This document shows positions 43,529 through 52,521 of a DNA stretch of 64,000 nt, one piece after another. The notes beneath the pieces were generated by a model. That model searched no databases, had not been told where the DNA came from, and saw only the letters and a program-made list of their open reading frames with translations. A program made the translations under genes and the position numbers. The DNA comes from Mesorhizobium sp. WSM3862 (GTDB lineage Bacteria; Pseudomonadota; Alphaproteobacteria; Rhizobiales; Rhizobiaceae), in the NCBI RefSeq assembly GCF_002294985.1, contig NZ_NSGE01000001.1, positions 310,001 through 374,000 of the forward strand. The letters are read 5' to 3'. Numbering within the stretch: the stretch's first letter is position 1; the number at the start of each line of letters is the position of its first letter.

Positions 43529-44419
43529 TCAGGGCGCTTTCGTCAGCATCCAGTTCAGTGTGCCGCGCCAATCGACCATGCGGATCGGCGTCCCATGCGT
43601 GCCGGTCTCGAACCGCACGAAGCGGGTCGGATAGCTCTTCGATTTGGCGAGGATCGAGCGGAAGAAGGTTTCCTGCTTCTCAACCTGGAAAACCACGTCA
43701 CGGCTGCCCTGGCCGAAGAACACCGGCACCCGACGCTTGAAGGCCGGGCTGGTCAAGAAGCTTTGGTCCCAGAGCGAGCCGAGCAGCAGCAGCCCACTGA
43801 CGCGGGCGCCAGTATCCTTGCGGTCCGCCAGCTTCCAGCAGAGGATACCGCCCATCGAGCCGCAGGCGACGAAGATTTTCGCGCCGGGCGATGTCTCTGC
43901 ATAGTGGTCGATCAACGCCGCGACCTGGGCGGCGCCCTTGTCGCCGAAATCGGGAAAGTCCGGCGAAAGATAAAGACCGCCATTTTCGGCCATCAAATTC
44001 TTGAGGCGGTTGAAATTACCGCCGAAGGTGAAGTCGTCGACGCCCTGCTTGCGGCTGCCGCCCTGCCCGTGCAGATAAAGCACGATGATGGCGGCACCTT
44101 GCGTCTTGCCGACTGCGACATGCCGGACATCGCCGACATCGGTCTTCAGCATCAAGTCCTGCTGCATCTTGCGCACGCCGGGGTCGGTATATTGGGCATG
44201 CACACGCCTTTCCGGCACCTCGTCGCGCTGATTGATGTCGCGCATCTCGCGATAGTCGAGCACCGTATAGGCACCGTTGTCGCCGCTCGACAGCGTCGCC
44301 GGATAAGCGAAAAGCTCGTCCTTGAAGGGTTTCAGCGACAACGTCTGGCCCTCGGCGGCAGAGAGCGAAAAAGCTGTTGCGGCGAGCAAAGTGAGGAAAG
44401 TTCGGCAGCGCAAAGACAT
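43529..44419 (-). CDS. Secreted alpha/beta hydrolase
   Basis: The 296-residue protein starts at the ATG complementary to 44417-44419; the TTG at 44455 would precede the signal peptide. A signal peptide (about 1-24) is followed by an alpha/beta-hydrolase fold. IIVLYLHGQGGSRKQG forms the oxyanion region, FVACGSMGGILCWK is the nucleophile elbow (Ser in CGSMGG), and the catalytic His lies in TGTHGTPIRM. It would act in the periplasm on an ester or amide. It lies 32 bp downstream of the molybdopterin gene on the same strand. Confidence 0.75.
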   Translation of the reverse strand: MSLRCRTFLTLLAATAFSLSAAEGQTLSLKPFKDELFAYPATLSSGDNGAYTVLDYREMRDINQRDEVPERRVHAQYTDPGVRKMQQDLMLKTDVGDVRHVAVGKTQGAAIIVLYLHGQGGSRKQGVDDFTFGGNFNRLKNLMAENGGLYLSPDFPDFGDKGAAQVAALIDHYAETSPGAKIFVACGSMGGILCWKLADRKDTGARVSGLLLLGSLWDQSFLTSPAFKRRVPVFFGQGSRDVVFQVEKQETFFRSILAKSKSYPTRFVRFETGTHGTPIRMVDWRGTLNWMLTKAP

Positions 44420-44451
44420 TCCGAAGCCATGCGAAATTCGGCTTCGGTTTG

Positions 44452-46071
44452 TCAATCCTGCAGCACGCCGCCCGCGCGTTCCAGCGCCTCGCGCGTATCG
44501 ACGTCGATCGAAGCGCCCTGCCCGATTTCGACATCGATGACGTCGAGCCCTTCGGCCTCGACCAAATGGCGCGCGCCAGTATCGCCTTCGAGCTGCGCGA
44601 CGGCGGCAAAGAGCGACCGCGGCAGCAGCACCGGGTTGCCGCGTTTGCCGTGATGCGCCGCGCGCACCACCGCGCGGCCCCCGGATCGGCGGAACGCATC
44701 GATCAGGCTATCGAGATCCTTAGACGAGATACCAGGCATGTCGCCGAGCACGATCATGGCGCCGGCCGCGTCGGGCGCGACCCGCGCGATGCCCGCCTTG
44801 AGCGACGAGGCCAACCCGTCGGCGAAGTCCGGATTGTGGGCAAGCGTGATATCGAGACCTGAGAGCGCCGAGCGCACCCGCTCGCGCTGATGGCCGGTGA
44901 CGACGATGCCGTTGGCCGCTTTCGATCCCAGCGCCCGCTCGGCGGTGCGCCGCACCAGCGGCTTGCCGTCGAACAGCGCCAGCAGTTTGTTCGGCCCGCC
45001 CATGCGGCTGGAGCGCCCTGCGGCGAGAAGCACGATGTCGACCCTCGGCTCCGCTTTTGCCGACCGCGACGGCAGCGGCTCGCGCGGCTGTGGCCTGGAC
45101 GGGATTTCCATCAACAGGCCTCCGACGCCCATGCCGGCAATGTCGCTCGCCGTCACGTCAAGCCCCGCGACCAGCCGGTCCAGCACCCAGTCGAAACCGT
45201 TTTCCTTCGGGCTGCGGGCACAGCCGGGCGCGCCGATGACGCGCTTGCCGCCGAGCGTTCCGAGCACCAGCAGATTGCCGGGATCGACCGGCATGCCGGC
45301 TCGAATGACTTTGCCGCCCGCCTTCTCGATCGCGGCAGGGATGACATCGGCGAAATCGGCCAGCGCCGAGGCGCCGAAGATCACCACCATGTCGTTGTCG
45401 CGCGCCAGCGCGCTTGCTGCTTCCGCAACAAGCGTCACGTCATGCGGCGTGCGCCGCTCCGCAGTCAGCCGGCCGCCGGAGCGCGCCAGCCGCGCCTCGG
45501 TGACCCGCAGCGTCTTGTCGAGCACGCTCGGCTTCAAGCCGGGCAGCGTCGTCTGGATGACGCCGACATTGACCGGGCGATAGGCGTTGACGGCGAAGAT
45601 TTCGCCGCCGGCGCAAATCTTGGCCACCGCATCGACCAGGCTCGCAGCGACGGCAAACGGAATGATCTTCACCGTCGCCACCATCTGGCCCGCCTCGACA
45701 GGCGCGTGCTGCGCCAGGGTGGCGATGGTGATCGCCGGGTCGATGGCATTGATGGCGTCGATCATCTTGGCGTCGACGGTGAAGACGCCCGCGGTTTCGG
45801 CATGCAGGTTCACGCGTCCGGTTGCAGCGGGCTTCGTCTCGACGTTGCGATGGGACATACTCAACGCGATCTTTTCGGCCGCGGCATCCTCGCCGAGATC
45901 ATGGGGAGAGAGAACGGCCACGACCACTTCACTGATGCCGGCCGCCTTCAGCGCCGCAACGTCCTCGCCGTTCAGCCGATGCGCCTTGCGGAATCGCCGC
46001 TCGCCGGCAGTGGTCGCATGCGCCAGCACCGCGCCTTCGGCCTCATCGATCGCGATCGGACCGAACTTCAC
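44452..46071 (-). CDS. Molybdopterin-binding / MobA-like nucleotidyltransferase fusion (Mo-hydroxylase maturation)
   Basis: 539 residues in two domains. Residues about 1-325 are an MoaB/MoeA-like molybdopterin-binding domain (VVIFGASALADFADVIPAAI and GNLLVLGTLGGKRVIGAPGC). Residues about 345-539 are a MobA/MocA-type NTP transferase (LLAAGRSSRMGGPNKLLALF and VLGDMPGISSKDLDSLI). Such fusions make molybdopterin-cytosine dinucleotide for xanthine/CO dehydrogenase-type enzymes. The start is a GTG whose GTGA overlaps the stop of the XdhC gene. The target molybdoenzyme is not in the window. Confidence 0.83.
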   Translation of the reverse strand: MKFGPIAIDEAEGAVLAHATTAGERRFRKAHRLNGEDVAALKAAGISEVVVAVLSPHDLGEDAAAEKIALSMSHRNVETKPAATGRVNLHAETAGVFTVDAKMIDAINAIDPAITIATLAQHAPVEAGQMVATVKIIPFAVAASLVDAVAKICAGGEIFAVNAYRPVNVGVIQTTLPGLKPSVLDKTLRVTEARLARSGGRLTAERRTPHDVTLVAEAASALARDNDMVVIFGASALADFADVIPAAIEKAGGKVIRAGMPVDPGNLLVLGTLGGKRVIGAPGCARSPKENGFDWVLDRLVAGLDVTASDIAGMGVGGLLMEIPSRPQPREPLPSRSAKAEPRVDIVLLAAGRSSRMGGPNKLLALFDGKPLVRRTAERALGSKAANGIVVTGHQRERVRSALSGLDITLAHNPDFADGLASSLKAGIARVAPDAAGAMIVLGDMPGISSKDLDSLIDAFRRSGGRAVVRAAHHGKRGNPVLLPRSLFAAVAQLEGDTGARHLVEAEGLDVIDVEIGQGASIDVDTREALERAGGVLQD

Positions 46072-46772
46072 GCCACCGCGCCTTTGCTTTCCAGGCCGCG
46101 CGAGCGGAAGGCGTGGATGGTTTGTGCCAGCACCGCTACGGCGATCTCGGCCGGGCTCGCGGCGCCGATATCGAGACCGATCGGCGCATGGATGCGGGCG
46201 ATCTGGTCGGCGCTGGCGCCCAGCGCCAGCAGACGCTCGACCCGCTTGGCGTGAGTCTTCCTGCTGCCAAGCGCCCCGACATAGAAGCACCTGGCGTCGA
46301 GCGCCGCCTTCAGCGCGAAATCGTCGATCTTCGGATCGTGGGTGACGGCGGCAAGCGCGGTGTAGCTGTCGAGCGGCTGGCGCTTCAGCACATCTTCCGG
46401 CCATTCGGCATGCAGCGCTACACCGTGAAAGCGCTCCGGCGTGGCGAAGGCGGTGCGCGGATCGATGATCTCGACTGGATAGCCGGCGATTCTGGCCATT
46501 GGCGCGAGCGCCTGGCTGATATGCACCGCTCCGATCACCACAAGGCGCGGGCGCGGCAGATGCGCATTGAGAAAGAAAGTCCGCCCTTCCGCTTCCACCG
46601 ATCGAGAAATGCCGGTGCGGAACGCACTGGCGATCGCCGCGCCGAGCTCGCCCGCGACGCGGTCGCCTTCACGCACGATGCGGTCGCGGCCGTCACCGAG
46701 GTCGGTGACCAGCACCGCGGCGCGCCTGGCGCGGCGCTCTTCGTTCAATGTTTTGAGAACATATGGGTCCAT
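46068..46772 (-). CDS. XdhC-family protein, C-terminal (Rossmann) part
   Basis: 234 residues. After an N-terminal adapter (about 1-75), the XdhC Rossmann domain reads LVVIGAVHISQALAPMA, AVTHDPKIDDFALKAAL and FYVGALGSRKTHAKRVERLL, ending IGLDIGAASPAEIAVAVLAQ. XdhC-type proteins insert or sulfurate the Mo cofactor of molybdenum hydroxylases. The ATG is complementary to 46770-46772. Upstream lies the separate XdhC N-terminal gene (7-bp gap) and downstream the MoeA/MobA fusion (4-bp overlap): a tight maturation operon. Confidence 0.87.
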   Translation of the reverse strand: MDPYVLKTLNEERRARRAAVLVTDLGDGRDRIVREGDRVAGELGAAIASAFRTGISRSVEAEGRTFFLNAHLPRPRLVVIGAVHISQALAPMARIAGYPVEIIDPRTAFATPERFHGVALHAEWPEDVLKRQPLDSYTALAAVTHDPKIDDFALKAALDARCFYVGALGSRKTHAKRVERLLALGASADQIARIHAPIGLDIGAASPAEIAVAVLAQTIHAFRSRGLESKGAVA

Positions 46773-46778
46773 CCGCAA

Positions 46779-47117
46779 TCAACCCAGCCGCTCGACATAG
46801 ACCTTGATGCGGCCGCCGCAGGACAGGCCTACCTGCCAGGCGGTTTCGTCGGCGACGCCGAACTCCAGCATCCGCGGCTTGCCCGAGCCGATCACGTCGA
46901 TCGCGTCGGTCACCACCGCGCCCTCGACACAGCCGCCGGAAACCGAACCGTGGAAATTCCCTTCGACGTCGATGACCAGATGGCTGCCGGCCGGGCGCGG
47001 CGCCGAACCCCAGGTTTCGACCACGGTCGCGATGGCGACATCCTTGCCGTCCTTCATCCAGCCTTCCGCGATGATCAGGGGATCGCGGGCCTCATCGAGA
47101 TAAATGCTCTCGTCCAT
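46779..47117 (-). CDS. XdhC/CoxI-family N-terminal protein
   Basis: The 112-residue protein is a stand-alone XdhC N-terminal domain: ATVVETWGSAPRPAGSHLVI, SVSGGCVEGAVV and VGLSCGGRIKVYVE. The two Cys-containing motifs are those implicated in binding the cofactor or sulfur. In most bacteria this domain is joined to the Rossmann part; here they are separate genes 7 bp apart, as is common in rhizobial cox-type clusters. The upstream gene should be coxE, but only a fragment remains. Confidence 0.85.
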   Translation of the reverse strand: MDESIYLDEARDPLIIAEGWMKDGKDVAIATVVETWGSAPRPAGSHLVIDVEGNFHGSVSGGCVEGAVVTDAIDVIGSGKPRMLEFGVADETAWQVGLSCGGRIKVYVERLG

Positions 47118-47186
47118 CGTCGCTTCTCACAAAGTCTGTTTTCTCGGGGAACGTCCCAGAGGAATATATCGCTGCGAAACATATGG

Positions 47187-47377
47187 CTACGCGGCCCGCC
47201 TGTCGCCAGTTCGCAGCCAGCGCCGCGGGTACACAGCTGCGGCCGGCCGCTGGTCGAGCGAGGCGCAAGGATCGACCAGCGCGTCCAGATTGTGCACGGC
47301 GCGGAACTCGTCGACACGCGGCAGCATCGCCTTCCCGCCACGGGTGCGCGCCTCGACCCATCAAAGCGCAAGAGCGG
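47187..47377 (-). pseudogene. CoxE-like (VWA-domain) C-terminal remnant
   Basis: Reading the minus strand after the flavin reductase stop, one frame gives PLLRFDG. After a frameshift another gives WVEARTRGGKAMLPRVDEFR then AVHNLDAL, ending at a stop at 47187-47189. The LLRFDG...AMLP-VD-F--VHNL-SL pattern is that of the C-terminus of CoxE-family von Willebrand A proteins, whose genes normally stand immediately upstream of xdhC in these operons. About 60 residues remain, with a frameshift and no start. It marks a deletion that removed the coxE body and probably the cox structural genes. Confidence 0.55.
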
Positions 47378-47380
47378 TTT

Positions 47381-47887
47381 TCACAGAACGTGGTAGTCGC
47401 GGTTGTGGTAGATCAGCGGCCGCAAATTATCGCCGATGCGCAGGCCCGTCACCTTGCCAAAAAGCACACGATGGGTGGCCAAATCCTTGGTATCGATGAT
47501 CTGACAGTCGAAGACGGCGAGCGCGCCTTTCAGCGTCGGCGCGCCGGTCGAGATCACGTCCCATTCGCCGAGCGCGAAGCGCTCCTCGGACGGCAGGCCG
47601 GTGATGCCGGAAAAGCCGACCGACAGCGCCTCCTGGTCCGAGGCGAGCGTGTTCAGCGCGAAATTGCCGTTCCGGATGAACGCCTCGTTCTTCGGATTTT
47701 CGCGGTTGAGGCAGACAAGCACGGCGGGCGGCGTATCCGAGACCGAGCAGGCGGCAATCACCGTTGCGCCTCGTTTCCCGGCCGGGCCGTCCGTGGTCAC
47801 CACATGCACATGGCCGGCAAAATGCGCCATCGCATCGCGATAGGCTTGCGGCCCGATGTCATTAATCTTCAGCACCCGATGATCCAC
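47381..47887 (-). CDS. Flavin reductase domain protein
   Basis: 168 residues matching the short-chain flavin reductase (HpaC/RutF-like) fold: FAGHVHVVTTDGPAGKRGAT, the FMN-binding ATVIAACSVSDTPPAVLVCL, and FALNTLASDQEALS near the middle. It would supply reduced FMN to a two-component monooxygenase, none of which is adjacent. The start is GTG at 47887. A minus-strand promoter with an overlapping dyad lies at 47908-47936. Its 3' end abuts the coxE remnant, which suggests this gene replaced the upstream part of the cox cluster. Confidence 0.83.
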   Translation of the reverse strand: MDHRVLKINDIGPQAYRDAMAHFAGHVHVVTTDGPAGKRGATVIAACSVSDTPPAVLVCLNRENPKNEAFIRNGNFALNTLASDQEALSVGFSGITGLPSEERFALGEWDVISTGAPTLKGALAVFDCQIIDTKDLATHRVLFGKVTGLRIGDNLRPLIYHNRDYHVL

Positions 47888-47907
47888 CTGCCAAAACGGA
47901 AGCTCGT

Positions 47908-47936
47908 TATATATGGCTGCATATTGTATGACACAA
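47908..47936 (-). promoter_or_regulatory. Flavin reductase promoter with overlapping dyad
   Basis: TTGTGT (-35, complementary to 47931-47936) and TATATA (-10, complementary to 47908-47913) are 17 bp apart. The -35 is part of TTGT-N5-ACAA (47924-47936), a GntR-like dyad. Confidence 0.55.
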
Positions 47937-48054
47937 GCGAAGTGCTTGAGCGCAATCCTGAATTCGCGTGTTGCACCCGGATTAGGCAGCCTTTAGGTCT
48001 TTGCTGGAATAGTGCCGGAACAATACTCCCGGCACGGAGGACCTCTTCGCCCGA

Positions 48055-49119
48055 ATGCGCCTTCTCACGACGACTTTAGCCGCGCTGCTTTGGCTGGGCG
48101 CGAGCGTCCATGCCGAGACGCTGGTTGGCGTCGCCGCACCGCTGTCCGGGCCGTCGGCGATCCTCGGCAAGCAGATCGAGGCGGGGACCGCGCTGGCGGC
48201 GGACGCCGAAGGGGTCGCGGTCCGAACCGTTGACGACGCCTGCACGGCCGACGGCGGTGCAGCGGCTGCCAGGCAATTCGTGGATGCCAAGGTCAACATC
48301 GTTGTCGGTTTTCTGTGCACCGAAGCGATCGAGGCGGCGCTGCCGATCCTGAAGGACGCCAACATTCCGGTCATCGCGGTCGGCGTGCGCACCGAGAGCC
48401 TGACCGACCGCCGCGCCAAGACCGGCTGGCCGGTCTACCGGCTTGGCCCGCGCGGCGACGACGAACGCAATGCGGTGGCCACGATCCTCACTCGGCTCTG
48501 GCAGAACGAATTGTTCGCCGTTATCGATGACGGCACCATCTATGGCCGAGAGATCGCAGAGACTTTCCGCGCGGCCGCCGAGCAGGCGGCGCTGAAACCG
48601 GTCTTCGTCGACACGTTCCGGCCGCAGCTCGACAACCAGATTGGGCTGATCGGCCGCCTGAAGAAAGCGGGGGCTACGAAAGTGTTTGCCGGCGGCGACG
48701 GCGACGACATCGCCATCATGGGGCGCGACGCTGCCTCGCTCAATGCTGGCATCACCTTCGCCGGCGGCGAGACGCTGCGCACGCCACCCGGCGATGTGCC
48801 CTATGCGGCCGGCACACTGATGATCGCGTTGCCGGAGTGGTCAGAAGTCGCGGACCCCAAGGTCGTGCAGGCCTTTGGCGAAAGGAAGATCGTGACCGAC
48901 GGCTACACGCTGCCGGCTTATGCCGCGGTGGAGGTCGCCAAGGCGGCAGCGGTCAACGCAGAAAGCTCCGGCAAGCCGCTCGCCAAGACGCTGACCGAAC
49001 ATGATTTCGCGACCGCTATCGGCACCGTCCGCTTCGACGAAAAGGGCGATCTCAGCCAAAACCCATTCCGCGCCTTCCGCTTCGACGGCTCCCATTTCGT
49101 GCCGCTGGAGGAAAACTGA
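48055..49119 (+). CDS. Branched-chain amino-acid-type ABC transporter substrate-binding protein (orphan)
   Basis: 354 residues with a signal peptide (about 1-20, cut after VHA). The Leu/Ile/Val-binding fold follows: ETLVGVAAPLSGPSAILGKQ, FVDAKVNIVVGFLC, FAVIDDGTIYGREIAETF, and the C-terminal GTVRFDEKGDLSQNPF block. It should bind a small amine or amide ligand in the periplasm. No permease or ATPase gene is nearby, so it either uses another system or acts as a sensor. Its stop overlaps the start of the P1 peptidase gene by one base (TGATG), giving translational coupling. Confidence 0.85.
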   Translation: MRLLTTTLAALLWLGASVHAETLVGVAAPLSGPSAILGKQIEAGTALAADAEGVAVRTVDDACTADGGAAAARQFVDAKVNIVVGFLCTEAIEAALPILKDANIPVIAVGVRTESLTDRRAKTGWPVYRLGPRGDDERNAVATILTRLWQNELFAVIDDGTIYGREIAETFRAAAEQAALKPVFVDTFRPQLDNQIGLIGRLKKAGATKVFAGGDGDDIAIMGRDAASLNAGITFAGGETLRTPPGDVPYAAGTLMIALPEWSEVADPKVVQAFGERKIVTDGYTLPAYAAVEVAKAAAVNAESSGKPLAKTLTEHDFATAIGTVRFDEKGDLSQNPFRAFRFDGSHFVPLEEN

Positions 49120-50135
49120 TGTTCCGCACCGGTCCACGCAACCTGATCACCGACGTCGCCGGACTCACCGTCGGCAATGCTGCTGACGCCAGGCTGAAGT
49201 CCGGCGTCACGGTAGTGCTTTGCGAGGAGCCGGCGGTGGCCGGAGTCCAGGTGCTGGGTGGCGCACCAGGCACACGTGAGACCGACCTGCTCGAGCCGCA
49301 AAACTCGATCGCGACCATTCACGCAGTCGTGCTGTCCGGCGGCTCGGCCTTCGGCCTCGATGCCGCTTCCGGCGTCCAGGCGGCGCTGCGGGAGAAAAAC
49401 ATCGGCGTCGAGGTGGGTGGTTTTCGCGTGCCGATCGTGCCGGCCGCGATCCTCTTCGACCTGCCCAATGGCGGCGACAAGGATTGGGGCCGCTATCCGC
49501 CCTATCGCGAGCTTGGCTACGAGGCGGCTCAGGCGACAACGACCGATTTCCCGCTCGGTACGGTCGGCGCCGGTACCGGCGCGCTGACTTCCGGTCTAAA
49601 GGGCGGGCTGGGTTCGGCCTCGACGATGCTCGACAGCGGCGTCACCATCGGCGCGCTAGCCGCCGTCAACCCGACCGGTTCGGTGACGGTCGGACGCAGC
49701 CGCCATTTCTGGGCCGCTCCCTTCGAGATCGGCGATGAATTCGGCGGCTTGGGTTATCCCGACCCGATACCTGAAGACGCCAGGAAGATACTCTTGAAGT
49801 ACCGCGACAGGCGCGCAGGGGAACCGCCAGAGGGCGCCAGCACGACGATTGCCGTCATTGCCACCGATGCCGTGCTTTCCAAGTCGGCCGCCAAACGGCT
49901 GGCGATTTCGGCGCATGACGGATTTGCCCGCGCCATCTGGCCGACGCACACACCGGCCGACGGCGATCTCGTCTTTGCGCTCGCGACCGGCAGGAGCGGC
50001 ATCGAACTCAGCGCCGATGCAGCGATCGATCTCTATGCCGCAGCGGGGTCTACGATGGCCCGCGCCATCAGCCGCGGCGTCCACGCGGCGAGGCCGGCCG
50101 ACGGCGATCTCTTTCCGGTCTGGTCGTCCCGCTAG
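49119..50135 (+). CDS. P1-family (DmpA/NylC-type) autoprocessing aminopeptidase
   Basis: 338 residues of the Ntn-like DmpA/NylC family: NLITDVAGLTVGNA, HAVVLSGGSAFGLDAASGVQ, GTVGAGTGALTSGLKGGLGS, and the self-cleavage region EGASTTIAVIATDA. The newly exposed Thr (about 242 or 243) would be the nucleophile after autocleavage. Members release N-terminal residues from small peptides or hydrolyse amide oligomers. It is coupled to the periplasmic binding protein gene upstream, implying that the captured ligand is an amide or peptide. Confidence 0.87.
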   Translation: MFRTGPRNLITDVAGLTVGNAADARLKSGVTVVLCEEPAVAGVQVLGGAPGTRETDLLEPQNSIATIHAVVLSGGSAFGLDAASGVQAALREKNIGVEVGGFRVPIVPAAILFDLPNGGDKDWGRYPPYRELGYEAAQATTTDFPLGTVGAGTGALTSGLKGGLGSASTMLDSGVTIGALAAVNPTGSVTVGRSRHFWAAPFEIGDEFGGLGYPDPIPEDARKILLKYRDRRAGEPPEGASTTIAVIATDAVLSKSAAKRLAISAHDGFARAIWPTHTPADGDLVFALATGRSGIELSADAAIDLYAAAGSTMARAISRGVHAARPADGDLFPVWSSR

Positions 50136-50150
50136 AGTTCTGGACGCCGG

Positions 50151-50408
50151 TCAGGTCGGGTCGGACTTCTCTTCCTCGAACGTCACCGCGACTTCCGAAT
50201 TCGCCGAGAGCCAGACCTTCTTTCCTTCGATCTCCGCGACCAGAGCCAGCGGAACGTAATGGTGGTGGCCTTTGTGCGAGCCCATGCCGCTGTCGGCCTT
50301 GGTCAGCTTGATGCGCTGCCCCTCGACCTTGTCGACGGTGCCGACATGGACGCCATCGGCGCCGACTACTTCCATATGCTCGCGTATCTTGCTGACATCG
50401 GTGGTCAT
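50151..50408 (-). CDS. DUF2171 domain protein
   Basis: The 85-residue protein is a PRC-barrel-like DUF2171: MEVVGADGVHVGTVDKVEG, LTKADSGMGSHKGHHHYVPL and an acidic C-terminus. The His-rich segment is typical. It may bind metal or act in stress responses; no function is proven. The ATG at 50408 follows GGAGGGACC, which is a much better start than the longer frame to 50462. Convergent with the P1 peptidase gene. Confidence 0.82.
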   Translation of the reverse strand: MTTDVSKIREHMEVVGADGVHVGTVDKVEGQRIKLTKADSGMGSHKGHHHYVPLALVAEIEGKKVWLSANSEVAVTFEEEKSDPT

Positions 50409-50474
50409 GCTGGTCCCTCCGGTGGGTGGCCGCGCGTCCCTGTCGGGCGCCCACAATAACAAACGGCCGCCGGA

Positions 50475-51116
50475 TTGGATGCATCGAGCGGCACGTCTTG
50501 TTCACCATGGCGTGATAGCCATGACGCCAATGAGACGGGAAGCATTGCCAACACCACGCAAGCCGAACCTTTTCGCCGCGGAACGTGGCCCAGTGACCGT
50601 AACGTCGCTGCAGCCGGCCTCCTTGCGTCTGCGCCTGGCAAACCGCCTGCGCGACGCTCTGCCCTCGGCAGGCACGGCATTGTCGGCGCCTTGCTGTGGG
50701 GGCTTGCGATGGCGGCGAGCGCTTTCCTCAATCTGTATTATTGGGAGACGCCGGACAGCGCCCGCTTCGTCGTGCTGCTGTATGCGCTCGGCGGCGCGCT
50801 TGCTTTTCCGGTCGGGCTGACGTTCGCCGCGCTGGTAACGCGCGGCCGCCACTGGGAAACCGCGCTCGCCGCAGCTTTCGTATGCCTGCTCGGCGCGACG
50901 CTCGCTTTCACCGGCGGGCTGTTTGCCCTGCAATACCGTTCTTACTACGCCGAGTGGCACGCGCCGGCCTTCACGCGGACCTGTGGGTCTGAGTTCGTGT
51001 TCACGATCCTCGCTGCGCTCTACCAGTTCGTCGTCCTTGGCATCCGGCTCTATTTTCCGTTCGGCTTTGCCGCACTTGCCGCCGCCAGCATCTGGTTTGC
51101 ACGCCGGCGGCGTTGA
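50475..51116 (+). CDS. Integral membrane protein of unknown function
   Basis: The C-terminal 150 residues hold about four hydrophobic helices (IVGALLWGLAMAASAF, FVVLLYALGGALAFPVG, ALAAAFVCLLGATLAF and FTILAALYQFVVLGIRLYF), ending in a basic tail. The start is uncertain: TTG at 50475 opens the frame, but the first 65 residues are polar and low in conservation signals, so the true start may be near 50660-50705. I recognise no family. It lies upstream of purB on the same strand with a 60-bp gap. Confidence 0.5.
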   Translation: MDASSGTSCSPWRDSHDANETGSIANTTQAEPFRRGTWPSDRNVAAAGLLASAPGKPPARRSALGRHGIVGALLWGLAMAASAFLNLYYWETPDSARFVVLLYALGGALAFPVGLTFAALVTRGRHWETALAAAFVCLLGATLAFTGGLFALQYRSYYAEWHAPAFTRTCGSEFVFTILAALYQFVVLGIRLYFPFGFAALAAASIWFARRRR

Positions 51117-51176
51117 GCATTGAGCCGGCCTCTGTTAGGACGCGGCCAAAGCTTCTCCCAGCAGGACTAAGAAACC

Positions 51177-52484
51177 ATGATCCCTCGCTATTCCCGGCCG
51201 GAAATGGTCGCCATCTGGTCGCCCGAAACCCGGTTCCGCATCTGGTTCGAAATCGAGGCTTATGCCTGCGATGCGCTGGCCGAGCTCGGCGTCATCCCGA
51301 AGGAAGCCGCGAAGACGATTTGGGAGAAGGGCGGCGCGGCCAAATTCGACGTTGGCAAAATTGACGAGATCGAGCGCGTCACCAAGCATGACGTGATTGC
51401 ATTCCTGACCCATCTCGCCGAATTCGTCGGACCGGACGCCCGCTTCATTCACCAGGGCATGACCTCGTCGGACGTGCTCGACACCTGCCTTGCGGTGCAA
51501 TTGACTCGCGCCAGCGACATTCTGCTTGCCGACATTGACGCGCTGCTTGTGGCCCTGAAGCGCCGCGCCTTCGAGCACAAGGATACCATCACCATCGGCC
51601 GCAGCCACGGCATCCATGCCGAGCCGACCACCTTCGGCGTCAAGCTGGCGCTGGCCTATGCCGAATTCTCGCGTTGCCGCGAGCGGTTGCTGCACGCGCG
51701 CGAAGACATCGCCACCTGCGCCATCTCGGGCGCGGTCGGCACCTTCGCCAACATCGATCCCTATGTCGAAGAGCATGTGGCGAAGAAACTCGGCCTGAAG
51801 CCGGAACCGGTCTCGACTCAGGTCATCCCGCGAGACCGCCATGCGATGTTCTTCGCTACGCTCGGCGTGATCGCCTCGTCGGTCGAGCGCCTGGCGGTCG
51901 AAATCCGGCATCTGCAGCGCACCGAGGTGCTGGAAGCGGAAGAATATTTCTCGCCGGGACAAAAGGGCTCGTCGGCGATGCCGCACAAGCGTAACCCGGT
52001 GCTGACCGAGAATCTCACCGGCCTTGCCCGCATGGTCCGCTCCTACGCCATGCCGGCCATGGAGGATGTGGCGCTGTGGCACGAGCGCGATATCTCGCAC
52101 TCCTCGGTGGAGCGCATGATCGGGCCGGACGCGACGGTGACGCTCGACTTCGCGTTGGCACGCCTGACCGGCGTCGTCGATAAGCTGCTCGTTTACCCCG
52201 AGAACATGGTGAAGAACCTCAACAAGTTCCGCGGCCTGGTGCATTCGCAGCGCGTGCTGCTGGCGTTGACGCAGGCTGGCGTGTCACGCGAGGATGCCTA
52301 TCGCCTGGTGCAGCGCAACGCCATGAAGGTATGGGAGCAAGGTGCTGATTTCCTTGAGGAACTGCTTGCCGACAAGGACGTGACAGCGGCACTGCCCGAG
52401 GCCGAGATCCGCGAGAAGTTCGACCTCGGCTATCACACCAAGCATGTCGACACGATCTTCAGGCGGGTGTTTGGACAGGCCTGA
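51177..52484 (+). CDS. purB: Adenylosuccinate lyase
   Basis: 435 residues of the fumarase/aspartase superfamily. The signature [16 protein letters not shown] lies in the flexible loop, [14 protein letters not shown] supplies the catalytic His, and TSSDVLDTC is the substrate-binding segment. It catalyses two purine steps, SAICAR to AICAR and adenylosuccinate to AMP, releasing fumarate. Other pur genes (purC, purS, purQ, purL) follow on the same strand within 11 kb but are separated by unrelated genes, so they are not one operon. Confidence 0.96.
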   Translation: MIPRYSRPEMVAIWSPETRFRIWFEIEAYACDALAELGVIPKEAAKTIWEKGGAAKFDVGKIDEIERVTKHDVIAFLTHLAEFVGPDARFIHQGMTSSDVLDTCLAVQLTRASDILLADIDALLVALKRRAFEHKDTITIGRSHGIHAEPTTFGVKLALAYAEFSRCRERLLHAREDIATCAISGAVGTFANIDPYVEEHVAKKLGLKPEPVSTQVIPRDRHAMFFATLGVIASSVERLAVEIRHLQRTEVLEAEEYFSPGQKGSSAMPHKRNPVLTENLTGLARMVRSYAMPAMEDVALWHERDISHSSVERMIGPDATVTLDFALARLTGVVDKLLVYPENMVKNLNKFRGLVHSQRVLLALTQAGVSREDAYRLVQRNAMKVWEQGADFLEELLADKDVTAALPEAEIREKFDLGYHTKHVDTIFRRVFGQA

Positions 52485-52521
52485 GTCCGGGGGAAGGCCC
52501 GCTAGTGTCGCGCAGCCCTAG

